Assembly (NCBI GenBank): GCA_000320545.1
Contig: ADNK01000546.1
Location: 5,001 to 68,520 of the forward strand
DNA: 63,520 bases
Source: Bigelowiella natans CCMP2755
Taxonomy: Eukaryota; Cercozoa; Chlorarachniophyceae
Direction: 5' to 3'
Shown piece after piece: positions 10,980 to 20,927 of the stretch. The translations under genes and the position numbers were made by a program. The notes beneath the pieces were generated by a model, which saw only the letters and a list, made by a program, of their open reading frames with translations, ran no database searches and had not been told where the DNA came from. Every line of letters starts with the position of its first letter. Position 1 is the stretch's first letter.

Positions 10980-12982
10980 ATGCCTAACGCTCAAGCCCCC
11001 ACCCTCCTCGACTCACTTGGCCCTGAACTACTTGACTGGGCAGGAAACAAGTCGACTGTGTCCACAAAAGAAGGTGAGATACTGTTTCATAATAGTTTGG
11101 CACATTGATTAAGCTGTGAACTTTGACTTGATTTTCTCAGTTCTCGAGAAGAACTCTGTGGTTGGCATCTACTATTCTGCAAGCTGGTGTGCACCATGCA
11201 GAAAATTCACCCCACTTCTATCAGCAGTGCATGAGAAGAAAAAAGCATTGAAGAAAGGGTTCGAGGTAATCTTCGTTTGCTGGGACAAGGGCGTGAACGG
11301 ATGGAGTAAAGAACAAAAGTACTACCACAAGATGCCCTTCAAGGCTATTCCGTTCGAGAACGTGAATAAGGCAAAGAAGGCTCTGTCTAGTTTTCTTCCC
11401 ACACCTAAAGGCATTCCAGCTTTGCATCTCGTCGACACGGCCACTGGCGAACTACTTGATGCGAATGGGCGCCAAGCTGTCACAGCAGAGGTTGCCCTCC
11501 ACGCATAACGACTTCCACTCACGTACTCTCTGGACAACTCGAAATTAATGTAAATGGTAAATAGGTTGAGGAACTCGGAATTGAGCTCAATGATCTAGTT
11601 CGGTGGGGATATCCAACTCAGGAGCCCAGCGCGGCCAAGCCCATGCCTAAAGTAAACTTTAAATATATATATAACTTTAAATATATAAAACAATCGCAAA
11701 ATAGGCTACGATCAGCGGATCTTGATTTGACAATTACCACATTTAGGAGTCTGCTGCAACCGAGAAAGAGGAAGAAGGTGCTCCTTCAAAGAAAGTCGAT
11801 ACTAAGAGTAACACTAAAAGTAACGAGCCTCTGCTGAAGGAAAATCCAGATCGCTTCGTTCTGTTCCCTATTCAATACCACGAGGTGTGGAAAATGTACA
11901 AGAAGCATGAAGCTTCCTTTTGGACGGCTGAGGAAATCGGTGAGCATATTCACAAATATAAATGTGGTCATAAATACCCAACAGGGTGGTAACAATGTAC
12001 ATTTTTTTCCAGATTTATCCCACGACCAAAAGGACTGGGACAAAATGAAAACCGAAGAACAACACTTTATCAAGATGATTCTGGCTTTCTTTGCCGCATC
12101 TGATGGTATCGTTCTCGAGAACTTGGCCACCAGATTCATGAATGAAGTGCAAATTCCCGAAGCTCGTTGTTTCTATGGATTTCAGTTGGCGATGGGTAGA
12201 TGACAAAAATATTTACTACACAACATCGCAACTGAGTTTGTTATTTGTTACCCACAGAGAACATTCATTCCGAAACCTACAGCCTTCTGATAGACACCTA
12301 CATTAAAGACACCAACGAGAAGACCAAACTGTTTCATGCAACTGAAAACGTACCATGTGTCACAAAGAAAGCCGACTGGGCACTCCAGTGGATCACTAGC
12401 AACGATAAGTTCGCTGAACGCCTGGTAGCCTTTGCAGCAGTGGAAGGAATCTTCTTCTCCGGAAGCTTCTGCGCGATCTTCTGGCTCAAGAAGAGAGGAC
12501 TCATGCCTGGACTCACTTTCTCGAACGAATTGATCAGTCGAGACGAAGGCCTTCATTGTGACTTTGCTTGCTTACTGTACTCGATGTTGAACGAGAAATT
12601 GGACCAGAAGACAATTCACGATATCGTTGGAAACGCTGTCAAGATCGAAAAGGAATTTATCTGCGATGCTCTTCCATGCTCTCTGATTGGAATGAACGCT
12701 AAAATGATGTCTCAGTATATTGAATTCTGCGCTGATAGACTTATAGTAGCTTTGGGATACGAGAAACTATACAATGCCGCCAATCCTTTCGACTGGATGG
12801 AAATGATATCTCTCCAGGGAAAAACAAACTTCTTCGGTAATAATTTTTCAACTATCTTTCTGAATATTTTCTGAGCTTATTTTTCCTCAGAAAAACGAGT
12901 TGGAGAGTACCAAAAGTCTGGAGTCATGTCCTCAACGCAAAACGAGGATCACCACGCGTTCACCCTCGACGCAGACTTTTAA
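10980..12982 (+). CDS. Tryparedoxin/nucleoredoxin-like domain apparently fused to ribonucleotide reductase small subunit (R2)
   Basis: Exons 10980-11073, 11141-11490, 11565-11651, 11747-11939, 12013-12195, 12258-12836 and 12891-12982 join in phase to 525 residues. Residues about 1-150 are a thioredoxin fold with W-C-A-P-C-R and a cis-Pro at G-I-P-A-L. The rest is class I R2, which holds the di-iron/tyrosyl radical for dNTP synthesis: A-S-D-G, P-E-A-R, N-I-H-S-E-T-Y (His ligand and radical Tyr), [10 protein letters not shown] and R-D-E-G-L-H supply the ligands, and the end F-T-L-D-A-D-F is the R1-binding tail. Alternatively there are two genes. The thioredoxin frame can read through to a stop at 11508, and R2 could start at the ATG at 11643. 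The 28 open codons before that ATG, preceded by an AAATAG acceptor, favour fusion. The joining donor (GTTGCC) is weak. Confidence 0.8.
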
Positions 12983-14720
12983 TTGTACCAGTAGAAAGCT
13001 CTGATAGCCCCTTGGTTGCATACTTTAGTAGATGCACGCAATGCTGAGTGGAATCCTGATTCATTCACAGCAGTAGCCTGTATTTGAAATTATAGAATTT
13101 ATTACATTAAACATTTTATGACTGCCACACGCAAGCTAACAGACCATGCCTCGAAGATAGTTAGGCATATGTGTGTGGACGTGAAAATGCATGGCTTCAC
13201 AAACAACAGCACTTTTTCGTCGCCCAAACACGAATCATCTAGATCTTTGCACCGCTAGACCGGATCAGGTCGCGTAGCTAGACTAGGACACAGCTAGACA
13301 GGTGCATCTCTAACTAGATCTAGCATGACACACGTTCGTCAAAAATGCCTAGCAAGACCAATAATTGCTAGCATGCATCGTACCTAGCACGCTAGCACGC
13401 ATGACGCATGACTCAAATTGTTCAATGTAGCAATCGATGCGCACGCTAGGGCCAAATCTAGAAATCTGCTACTCACAGCTCGGTCAAACCTGTGTAACAA
13501 ATTTTGTGCATGAGCAAGCGCGAGCTTTTGAAAGCGATTTGAAGCTTCGCAGCGCGCAGATAAGTCTAGCAGCATGCAGTGCGTGAGAAAGTGAGACGTG
13601 TTCGCACGCTGCACAGCTGGGATTTTTCGTGTGCGATGCGTGCAGTTAGCGCTAGAGCGTGTGCGCTGTGCGCTCGCGCTTGTGCTTGCGCATTCCATGA
13701 TTCAAAACACTGCTTCTCCAAAAATTGCATTTTGACGCTCGGCCGCAAGCTGCAGATGTGTTCTGCAACATCACATTGCGCACAACTCGCCTTTTGCGCT
13801 GCAGCCGCAAGTGTCACCGGGTTCAACCGAGTTGTGCTAGCTAGCTAGGTCATCCAGTGCTGCTAGCTAGCTCCAGAGCTGCGCATGGTAGCCGCTGCCA
13901 CGATGAACACACACTGGACATCTGTCAATGGACACAGGAATGCCACATGCACAACATGCGTGGACAACAGGAACACCACGTGTGCAACAATTGGTGTGCA
14001 ATGTGCACATGGAATTCCAATGAAACAATGCAACAATGAAACAATGATGATGAACTACATTGCATGCATCTGTGATTCCATGAGGATTGAACAATGAACA
14101 ATGAACAATGATGACGAACTACATTTCCAAAATGTTGCAAGACATTTGCAGTGTTCGAAATGCAGTGCCTCGAACTGGCTTCAGTGAGGACTGTGACTAG
14201 CAAATCAACTAGCTGGTTTTTCAAATTGGCATGGTTTAGTCATTGTGTTGCAATGACACTAGCGGCAAAATGCTGACGGCGCAAGACCTCCACTCTGAGC
14301 AAAAACTTCCTGAAGGCCATGTCCACACGACTATCTACGTTTGGATCATCCGAGGGGGCCCCCAGCAAAACTTTGGTTTTGGCAGAGTCCGGAGCAGGAT
14401 TTCCAGGATGGATTTCCAGGATTTCCTCACCTAAATGCGGATGGTCGGAGAATCTATGCAATTAAATTTGGACAGCTTTTAATGCAGCCTTTAACAGCTA
14501 TGCGATGATGGAACATGCAAAACCCCAACATGACTTTTTAGTTCAAAAAAATGCAGTGTGTATTACATTTTATGCCGATTATATCATAGGAATATTGTCT
14601 ATTTAAAAAGTATATGAACATCGGACAGAACCTAGGGAAGAAAGAAAGAAAGAAATCGATCGAGAGACCAACAACCCCCAATAGAAAGAAACACAGCCTT
14701 TTGATGTGTCCTTGAAAACA
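12983..14720. repeat. 3' flank of R2 gene: CTAG/TGCA-rich repeat block
   Basis: About 1.7 kb without a supported gene. From about 13230 to 14230 it is crowded with CTAG, GCTAGC, GCATGC, TGCGCA and related palindromic words. Open frames at 13384-13848 are simple products of this composition. A short dispersed repeat lies at 14090-14200. Confidence 0.65.
14088..14200 (-). repeat. Dispersed intergenic repeat, copy 1 (inverted relative to copy 2)
   Basis: Contains tandem GAACAAT units, then a stretch whose reverse complement matches 28490-28640: the order (CACTGAAGCCAGTTCGAG, then CACTG, then TGTCTTGC, then TTTGGAA, then TCATCATTG, then TTCATTG units) is the same with scattered mismatches and one small insertion. 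Confidence 0.75.
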
Positions 14721-15785
14721 ATGAGTCGGTTTGAACATGGATACGGAAAGGCTTCTGGGGGAGGGGGAAGAGGAGGAGGAGGAGGAGGAGGAGGAGGTAT
14801 AGTATCCTACAAGGACAATAACATTCGTAACATGGTTGGGATTGAATGCGACGTTCGAGAGCAGGTTTGCTTACAGCGTTCTCAAGGTTTCATTTCTTTA
14901 GGAAAGAGGGCCGGAGGCAAAGGGAAAAAATTCAACAAATATACTACTGGTCTCAAATTTGTGAAAAAGGTAACGATTTCGAGTTCCAATGAGGAGACGG
15001 AGGAGTTTATGTTTGTGGCTTCTGATTCAAATGCTTGCGACAGGTTCCAAAGTTTCTGCAGAAGATGCTTCAGCCTTCGGTAAAAAGAGAGATAAATTTG
15101 TGATGGTAAATTAAAATTATTATACCTGGCTATAGGCTGAAGAGCAAAGGAAGACCGCGATGAAAGAAGCTATGAAAGCACAGTTCCGTGATCTCCAAGA
15201 TGACGAAATGCCGGTCAACATAGTAACTTGCAGCAAGAAACCAGTGTTTCTAATATTTTTATATGCAGGTGATTACCAACTTAGAAGAATTTGCTCATGC
15301 TAGTGAAGAGATCAAAGCTTTGATAAGGAAGGAGCACATGGGTTATTACTTAAATTGCCACTGCGTCTCATCTTCACTTAGATAGCATGTGTGTAAACTA
15401 TTAGGAGAGGATACAAGAGGTGTTAATTTGCGAGCCGTTTCTTCAAGCAAAGGGGACGTCAAATCCAAATCGAAAACTAGGTCCTTCAGATTATTCTGTG
15501 GTAACATTCCTCATACTTGCATCTGATCAACAATGTTATGACCATAATGAAGTAAACGGGAGGAAGACAAAAAGGCAGACCAATATGAAAAGGAGACAGG
15601 AAAACCAGCCTTCCGCAGGAAGCGGAAGAAGGGGGTAATCAAATTAGCCTGAAATTTGAACTCATACATCTGATTCAAATTTATGATAGGAGGATACCAC
15701 AGCGACTGGCTCAAAGAAAAAGAAGAAGAAGAAAAAGAAAGCAAAAGCCAATTCTACCTTACTTTCATTTGATGAACCGGACTGA
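14721..15785 (+). CDS. KIAA1143/DUF4604-family protein
   Basis: Nine exons (14721-14796, 14902-14969, 15044-15079, 15136-15222, 15269-15341, 15405-15419, 15453-15480, 15553-15634, 15693-15785) close in phase to 185 residues. The protein starts with a Gly run encoded by a GGA repeat, then F-V-K-K-V-P-K-F-L-Q-K, then an acidic D-E-M-P-V-N-I-V-I-T segment, a K-P-A-F-R-R-K stretch, a Lys run and the closing N-S-T-L-L-S-F-D-E. This order matches human KIAA1143, which ends in N-S-S-L-L-S-F-D. The family is a small, basic, mostly disordered eukaryotic protein of unknown function. Exon 6 is only 15 bp. The start at 14721 is the first ATG in frame. Confidence 0.75.
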
Positions 15786-16908
15786 TGGCGTCGTTGTGCG
15801 GAATAGTTGTCCAGAATCTTGTTCGCAAATACACGATTTGTTCGTGTGAAATTCGGAAGAGATTAAATCAATATGTGTCCTTAGTCAGTATGTGCGTTCA
15901 AATGTTCAAATTCATATCTTTTGAGTCAAACGAATGAAAAATTAAACATTCTTGAACTAACAAAGTAAATCAATAATGCTACATAACTAAAAAGTACAGC
16001 GCGAGGAAAAAGGCCTAAACAACTCTGAGCATCAAATTCTTCGTGCATACACTGCTAGACTGCTCTAGTGCTCTAGTGCTGGCTCTAGAGCTAGCTAGTG
16101 CAGACTGCAAACAGCAGATGTAGTGGAGGCATGCTAGCATGCTAGCATGGCCGATAAGTGATGCAGCTCTAGAGCTACAACACGACGACAACGCTCATTC
16201 TAGCATTACTAGATTGTACACGCACGCGACAGCACTAGAGCACTGCTAGCTAGCTAGACTGAGCGGCTGCAATTCTGAAATGATAGACATGAAACGCTAG
16301 AACGTCTACATCTAGACATGATCGTCTCATAGTGAGCGTAGCGTAGCCAGCTAGCCAGCAAAGTAGCCGAGCTAGCGAGATTTACATCTCTAGAGCTAGC
16401 TAGCTAGAACGTCCAGATTGTGGAGGTGCTAGCTTGTAGCTAGCTAGCTAGGCTCTTGTAGGGTTTCAATCTAGCACTAGAGCAATGTACGCACATTTCA
16501 TGCAAGCTAGCATTCTAGCTAGATCATGTCACTAATTAGCTAGTTAGGCTAGTAGGTCTAGCTAGCTCTAGAGCTACATGAGCGTCATGCATGAATTCGT
16601 ATTCCAATGGTGAGCTGGTGCGTTCATTGTCTAGTTGTGCGCTGTACTAGTATGCGTATACAGTGATCGCAACGAGCATCGCCTACACTCAATAAATTCG
16701 TTATTGTTCAGTAGATGTACCTATGTAGTCGCTAATTGGCTACATGTATCCTATCTTCATAGCAACAATGAGCTTCGCATTGTCGGGCGTCACCTCATGG
16801 ACAAGCACCTTACACTTGGAAAACAACCGTCTACATGGTCATATGTATGTGCCTCGAAACATTTTAACATTTTAACTATAGCATCATTTGCAATGAGTTA
16901 AATTCACA
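15786..16908. repeat. Convergent 3'-3' gap with CTAG-rich block
   Basis: Between the 3' ends of the DUF4604 and cyclin genes. Positions about 16050-16600 hold dozens of CTAG words, including GCTAGCTAGC-type runs at about 16243, 16398 and 16437 and CATGCTAGCATG at about 16130-16148. It is less dense on either side. No gene is supported. Confidence 0.7.
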
Positions 16909-18262
16909 TTAATTGAAAATCGCAAGCGGAGAAGGCATTTTACAAGAGTCAAAAGTGGCTGCACGGCGCTTATTTCCAAAATTGATCGCTTTAAGACGCT
17001 TCAAAGCTATCGTTGATAAAGCTTCAAGCTCTTCAGCTCGAGTTTGGTTTAGTGGTGCAATCTGATAGAATAGAATTTTGATAAAGAAAACTTATTTTCA
17101 CTCTGTTTTTGTAAGAATGAGATATATTACCTGAATTTTGGCTTGCTGTTGGTGCTCACGAAGGAGAAAATATAGTTTTGTATACTCAGAAGTGGAAACA
17201 ACTACATTGAATCTAATCCCAGCCAAAAATAGTGCTTCCCATTCATTAATTTTTTTCTGATTTATTTGAGGCTTAAAAGTTTTTGCAAAATCACAATTCC
17301 ACATACTCTCATCGTCCGATACCTATATAAATTTTACTCTCAAGGTACTTCAAGGGGATATTAAAAAAAACATCCTACTTTTGAAGCTAAAAGTAGCGCT
17401 GCCAAAGTAATTGGTCTAACATTCAGTCTGGTGAGTGGAAGTCCACAGTCCACAATCCGTCGAATATATATGTATGATGTTATGATACAGTCGACCTGTT
17501 TTGTCGCAGAAATCATACATTGAAAAACTTGTTCATATAAATACTACCTCAAGTTGACAGTCATAAAATACGATATTGATAAACTCGGAGATACTCCTAC
17601 AGTAGAACATTGTGTTACATGATATGACATAAAAGATGCTCATATGATCTTACTCTTCGGTTGGTTCGTCTTCTTTTTCAACTTGGTTTTTGAAGCTTTT
17701 ATGATGAAATGATTTTTCATCCTCATCAAATTTTGAGACATATTTTGATCCTTTGCTCACCAAAGAGCAAATAAGCAAAGCTATACTGAGGAAACCACAA
17801 CAATTAATGGAATTGCTTTGAATTAGTCTACAGAGGTCACAAGGTATCGCGAGTTTAGTTATCGTATGACATCAAACTTCAGAACCTTCGTATCGATGCT
17901 TTAATATTAGGCTTTGAGATCGTGCTGTCGACTGTCATCATTGTAGTTGTTGAATCATATTTATATACTCTTTTCCCACCCCTGTGGCTGCAATGAAATA
18001 GGTTATAATTCTAAGGCTAACAATAGCAGAGTCAAAATTCTTTACATCGTTCTCGATTTTGAGTCTTTTTCGCTTGAATTTATTACAAATAAGACCTCGC
18101 CATTCGTCCGGCTGCTGTTCATATTCATCGTCCTTAGCTATGATTACTATGATTACACTCAACGTAAATATATGGGGCTTACTTTGATTTGCGGCTCTGG
18201 ACTGGGCCGACAGTGTTAGATTGGCATGTTATTTTAATAGGCGCACGTGGAACTGCTTTCAT
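16909..18262 (-). CDS. Cyclin Y-like (PCL/PHO80-type) cyclin
   Basis: Eight exons on the minus strand (18183-18262, 18096-18132, 17886-17931, 17654-17750, 17548-17596, 17379-17495, 17131-17322, 16909-17061) close in phase to 256 residues. The cyclin box reads E-F-I-N-I-V-F-Y-D-C-Q-L-E, Y-I-Y-I-R-R-I-V, T-L-A-A-L-L-L-A-S-K-V, then N-E-W-E-A-L-F-L-A-G-I-R-F-N-V and Y-T-K-L-Y-F-L-L-R. These are the hallmarks of cyclin Y, which activates CDK14/16-type kinases at the membrane in animals. The C-terminal T-R-A-E-E-L-E-A-L and basic K-R-R-A motif also match cyclin Y. The N-terminus lacks the obvious myristoylation signal of animal cyclin Y. One intron is only 52 bp. The partner kinase is not in the window. 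Confidence 0.85.
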
Positions 18263-18388
18263 TGTTTGAGACAATTCAGAGCACCCTCTGAAAAAATGAA
18301 CAGAGCACCAGTATGACAATGAAAAAGAAAATTCATTTTCCATTCTTGAGGATTTGAGTTAGATAAATATGATTAATGATTATGGTAT

Positions 18389-18941
18389 TTAGCAGTAGCA
18401 CTTATCAATAATCTCCTGATCTTCTTTCAATTGCACATTGTTCGTAGCATTGAAGGCAATTAAAACTTTTTCGTCGTGTTCGTCAATGCTGGTTTCTTTC
18501 CCAGAAGACTTAAGATGATTAAGAAACTTTATGATGAATCAGCTTTCATTGATTAAAGGTTTATGCTGCGATCTACCGCTTTCAGCTTTCCTTTTGGACT
18601 TGAAGCGGAAACTGTGTACGAGCCTGGAAAATACCTGAATAAGCATTCCACTTATCAACAATTTATTTTCGTCAAAACCCAATAAACAATTACCCGGTCA
18701 AACCTACGTTACTTTTTTGAGTGCAGATTACTTTTCCCTTCCACCACCCTGAATCCTCTTTTGAGATGATCTATCGTGTTACACACTTTTTGTTATCCAC
18801 TTGGAAAAACATCAAAGATCGAAGATGATGCTTTGTGTGTATAGCTACCAGGAGGATGTCCCCAACTTCAAGCGGTATCTCAGAACCAGTTTGTGGGACG
18901 AACTTGTGCTTCGCCCTCGCATAGGCTCGGTCCGACGCCAT
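18389..18941 (-). CDS. Small single-SH3-domain protein
   Basis: Four exons (18849-18941, 18694-18755, 18577-18634, 18389-18508) close in phase to 110 residues. Residues about 7-60 are an SH3 fold: A-R-A-K-H-K-F (ALYDF position), L-E-V-G-D-I-L-L, G-W-W-K-G-K and G-Y-F-P-G-S-Y-T-V, so the peptide-binding Trp, Pro and Tyr are all present. The remaining 45 residues are polar and acidic with no known domain. Partner proteins are unknown; SH3 domains bind Pro-rich peptides. It lies in tandem upstream of the cyclin gene with only 126 bp between its stop and the cyclin start, so cyclin transcription probably starts in that gap or upstream in this gene. Confidence 0.8.
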
Positions 18942-19434
18942 GAATTTTGTTTTTTAACGTACGTATTCCTAGCGGACTCCGAGCGTACTCACATTGTGTT
19001 GTTGTGTGAGTACGAAACCACCTTGAAATGTATGGGGATTTCCTCCTGCGACAACTAAGAAACTAAGAAGCATGTGCTGCACTGTGCACTACATCCAAGT
19101 TTGTGACGTCGCCCAGAAGGGTGAAGAACGATTTTGGAAAGCTGCGGGACGCATTTAACCGAGTAATTTGAATTTCCCCACAAATATGGTATGTCGCAAG
19201 ATGATAACTAAGGGATTTTTGTACTCGGATCTTGGAAATCACCAGAGTTTCATGACTTACGGTGCAGGATTTTTGTAAGGAGCAAGCCAGCACCAACCAA
19301 GCCTGCATTTATTAGGCATTCGCATCATCACATACATCCCCCCCCAAAGGAAGGTCTGTAAGCTACAGAGGTGTGGCACTTGCAGCTTGCAACAGGCCTA
19401 ACCACCTTCTTTTGCGTGATTAGAGTAGAATTAA
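18942..19434. other. Divergent 5'-5' gap between SH3 and two-helix membrane protein genes
   Basis: About 490 bp with no supported exon. Frames at 18801-19058 (+) and 19063-19308 (-) are fragmentary. It contains no CTAG-rich block, unlike the 3' gaps. Probably both promoters. Confidence 0.4.
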
Positions 19435-20069
19435 ATGATCATGCAAGAATCAAAGGAGGTTAAATCTGAGGTAATTTGAAATTCTCAACTGAGAAAAGAA
19501 TTTGGAGTGCGAATTCATGATGTGCGCTACACACAATAGGTGAAACTTGACGTGGTATCAACACAGGTAAAAATTAACAGGCTTTATTTGCATCGAATAA
19601 TAATTCATCCTATTTAGCCTGCGCGAGATAGTGTTGGCGGGAAAGGTGCAGAAGAAAAGGTGGTTGATACATTGAGTTTGAAATTGAGCACAAATAAACA
19701 TTGCATTTACAACAGGATGTCGAAGATCCGCTGCAAGTAACTATTGTACTCGTTCTCATTTGCATGATTATAAACCACAATATTTATATTAGGAAGAGCC
19801 GTGGTACTGCTATCGTTCAGAAAGTGGTGTGCTCATGTTCTCTGGGCTTACTTGCGGTGAATGGGGTAACATCTCAAATTCTCTTTTCTTGAGAGGGAGT
19901 CATCTTTACACATATTAATAGGATGGATTACATTGGCTTTTCTAATCGGATACGCACTCTTAACGGCAATATTGGCTGGATTTCTTGCTGCAGAATTCAT
20001 TCACGGCCTTGCGTATGTTTTTGCATTCCCACCAACCACGTTATAGTTTGGTGGTATTTGTCGCAAATC

Positions 20070-20110
<41 letters not shown>

Positions 20111-20443
20111 GCGTGTTTGTTTGGTGCATTTGTGAGTTTGTGATCATGATCAATGACATACGACAATACGACAATCGCTCATCATTATGAATACATACAA
20201 TGTCTTAATCTAGCACTCTGTGGGCATTCTTCGGAATTTTTGTGGTTTTCGTCATCATAGTGGCAGGCATCGTCCTACTTGGAGAATGTGAGTGCATAGT
20301 CTAAGATTTACTGCGAGTTATATGATTGCAATTTACTTTCTCGTTTAACTGTCTTACCGTTAGTTCATCGTTGGCAAGATCGGTCTGCTGAAGTAGAGGA
20401 ATCAAAAAAGAAAGCAATGGGAGAAATCATCAAGCATCACTGA
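19435..20443 (+). CDS. Small two-helix membrane protein of unknown family
   Basis: Eight exons (19435-19470, 19540-19566, 19618-19659, 19716-19736, 19793-19856, 19922-20012, 20214-20287, 20364-20443) close in phase to 144 residues. A polar N-terminal tail of about 40 residues and an E-E-P-W-Y-C-Y-R-S motif lead into helix 1 (I-T-L-A-F-L-I-G-Y-A-L-L-T-A-I-L-A-G-F-L). A short loop follows, then helix 2 (L-W-A-F-F-G-I-F-V-V-F-V-I-I-V-A-G-I-V-L) and a charged tail ending K-H-H. No signal peptide; probably both ends are cytosolic. I do not recognise the family. Internal exons of 27 and 21 bp are unusually small. The largest intron carries a (TG)n repeat. Confidence 0.75.
20071..20108. repeat. (TG)n microsatellite in intron 6 of the two-helix membrane protein
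   Basis: A run of TG dinucleotides inside the intron between 20012 and 20214. Confidence 0.9.
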
Positions 20444-20927
20444 GTTAATTCCAAAAGAATATTATGATATATATTGCACTCGGACCAATAATTTAAAGAT
20501 GTAGATCACTGCTCGTACACACGTAGCTAGATAGGGACATGTCTACATGTTCTAGTGTTCGCGTGCAGGCTGCGCCGGTACCTGGAAAGAATTCATCACA
20601 TGTGATTAGCGAATCTAGCAAACAAGCGTACATTTTATGCATCAGCGCATATTTATATATTTGTCATTCCGATGTGAATGCCGCACACCATGCTAGCATG
20701 AAGCCTGGTAGCCTGCTAGATAGCTTAGCTAGAGCTAGCCGCAGCTAGGCAGCCTGCGCTGACTGATGTGGCGATGAGAATCACTAGTGTATGCTAGCAA
20801 GGCAGGCTATCTAGCTATGCTAGTGTATTGTGTTGAGCGCATGCTAAGTATTGCGATGTTTAGATCTCTAGATGTAAACATCTAGACATAACTAGATAGC
20901 TAGATAGCCAGATTTCTGGATATGACA
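20444..20927. repeat. Convergent 3'-3' gap with CTAG-rich block
   Basis: Between the 3' ends of the membrane-protein and kinase genes. CTAG words, several as TAGCTAG or CTAGATAG runs, fill about 20520-20920. No gene. Confidence 0.7.

Noticed and set aside
11643-11837. ORF starting MPKVN read straight through as a separate protein
   Set aside because: A GTAAAC donor follows the first three codons, and the downstream exon joins in phase to R2. The read-through is AT-rich intron.
13384-13848. Overlapping ORFs of 86-104 codons rich in Ala, Cys and His on both strands
   Set aside because: Produced by TGCGCA/GCATGC-type composition of the repeat block; no codon bias difference between strands.
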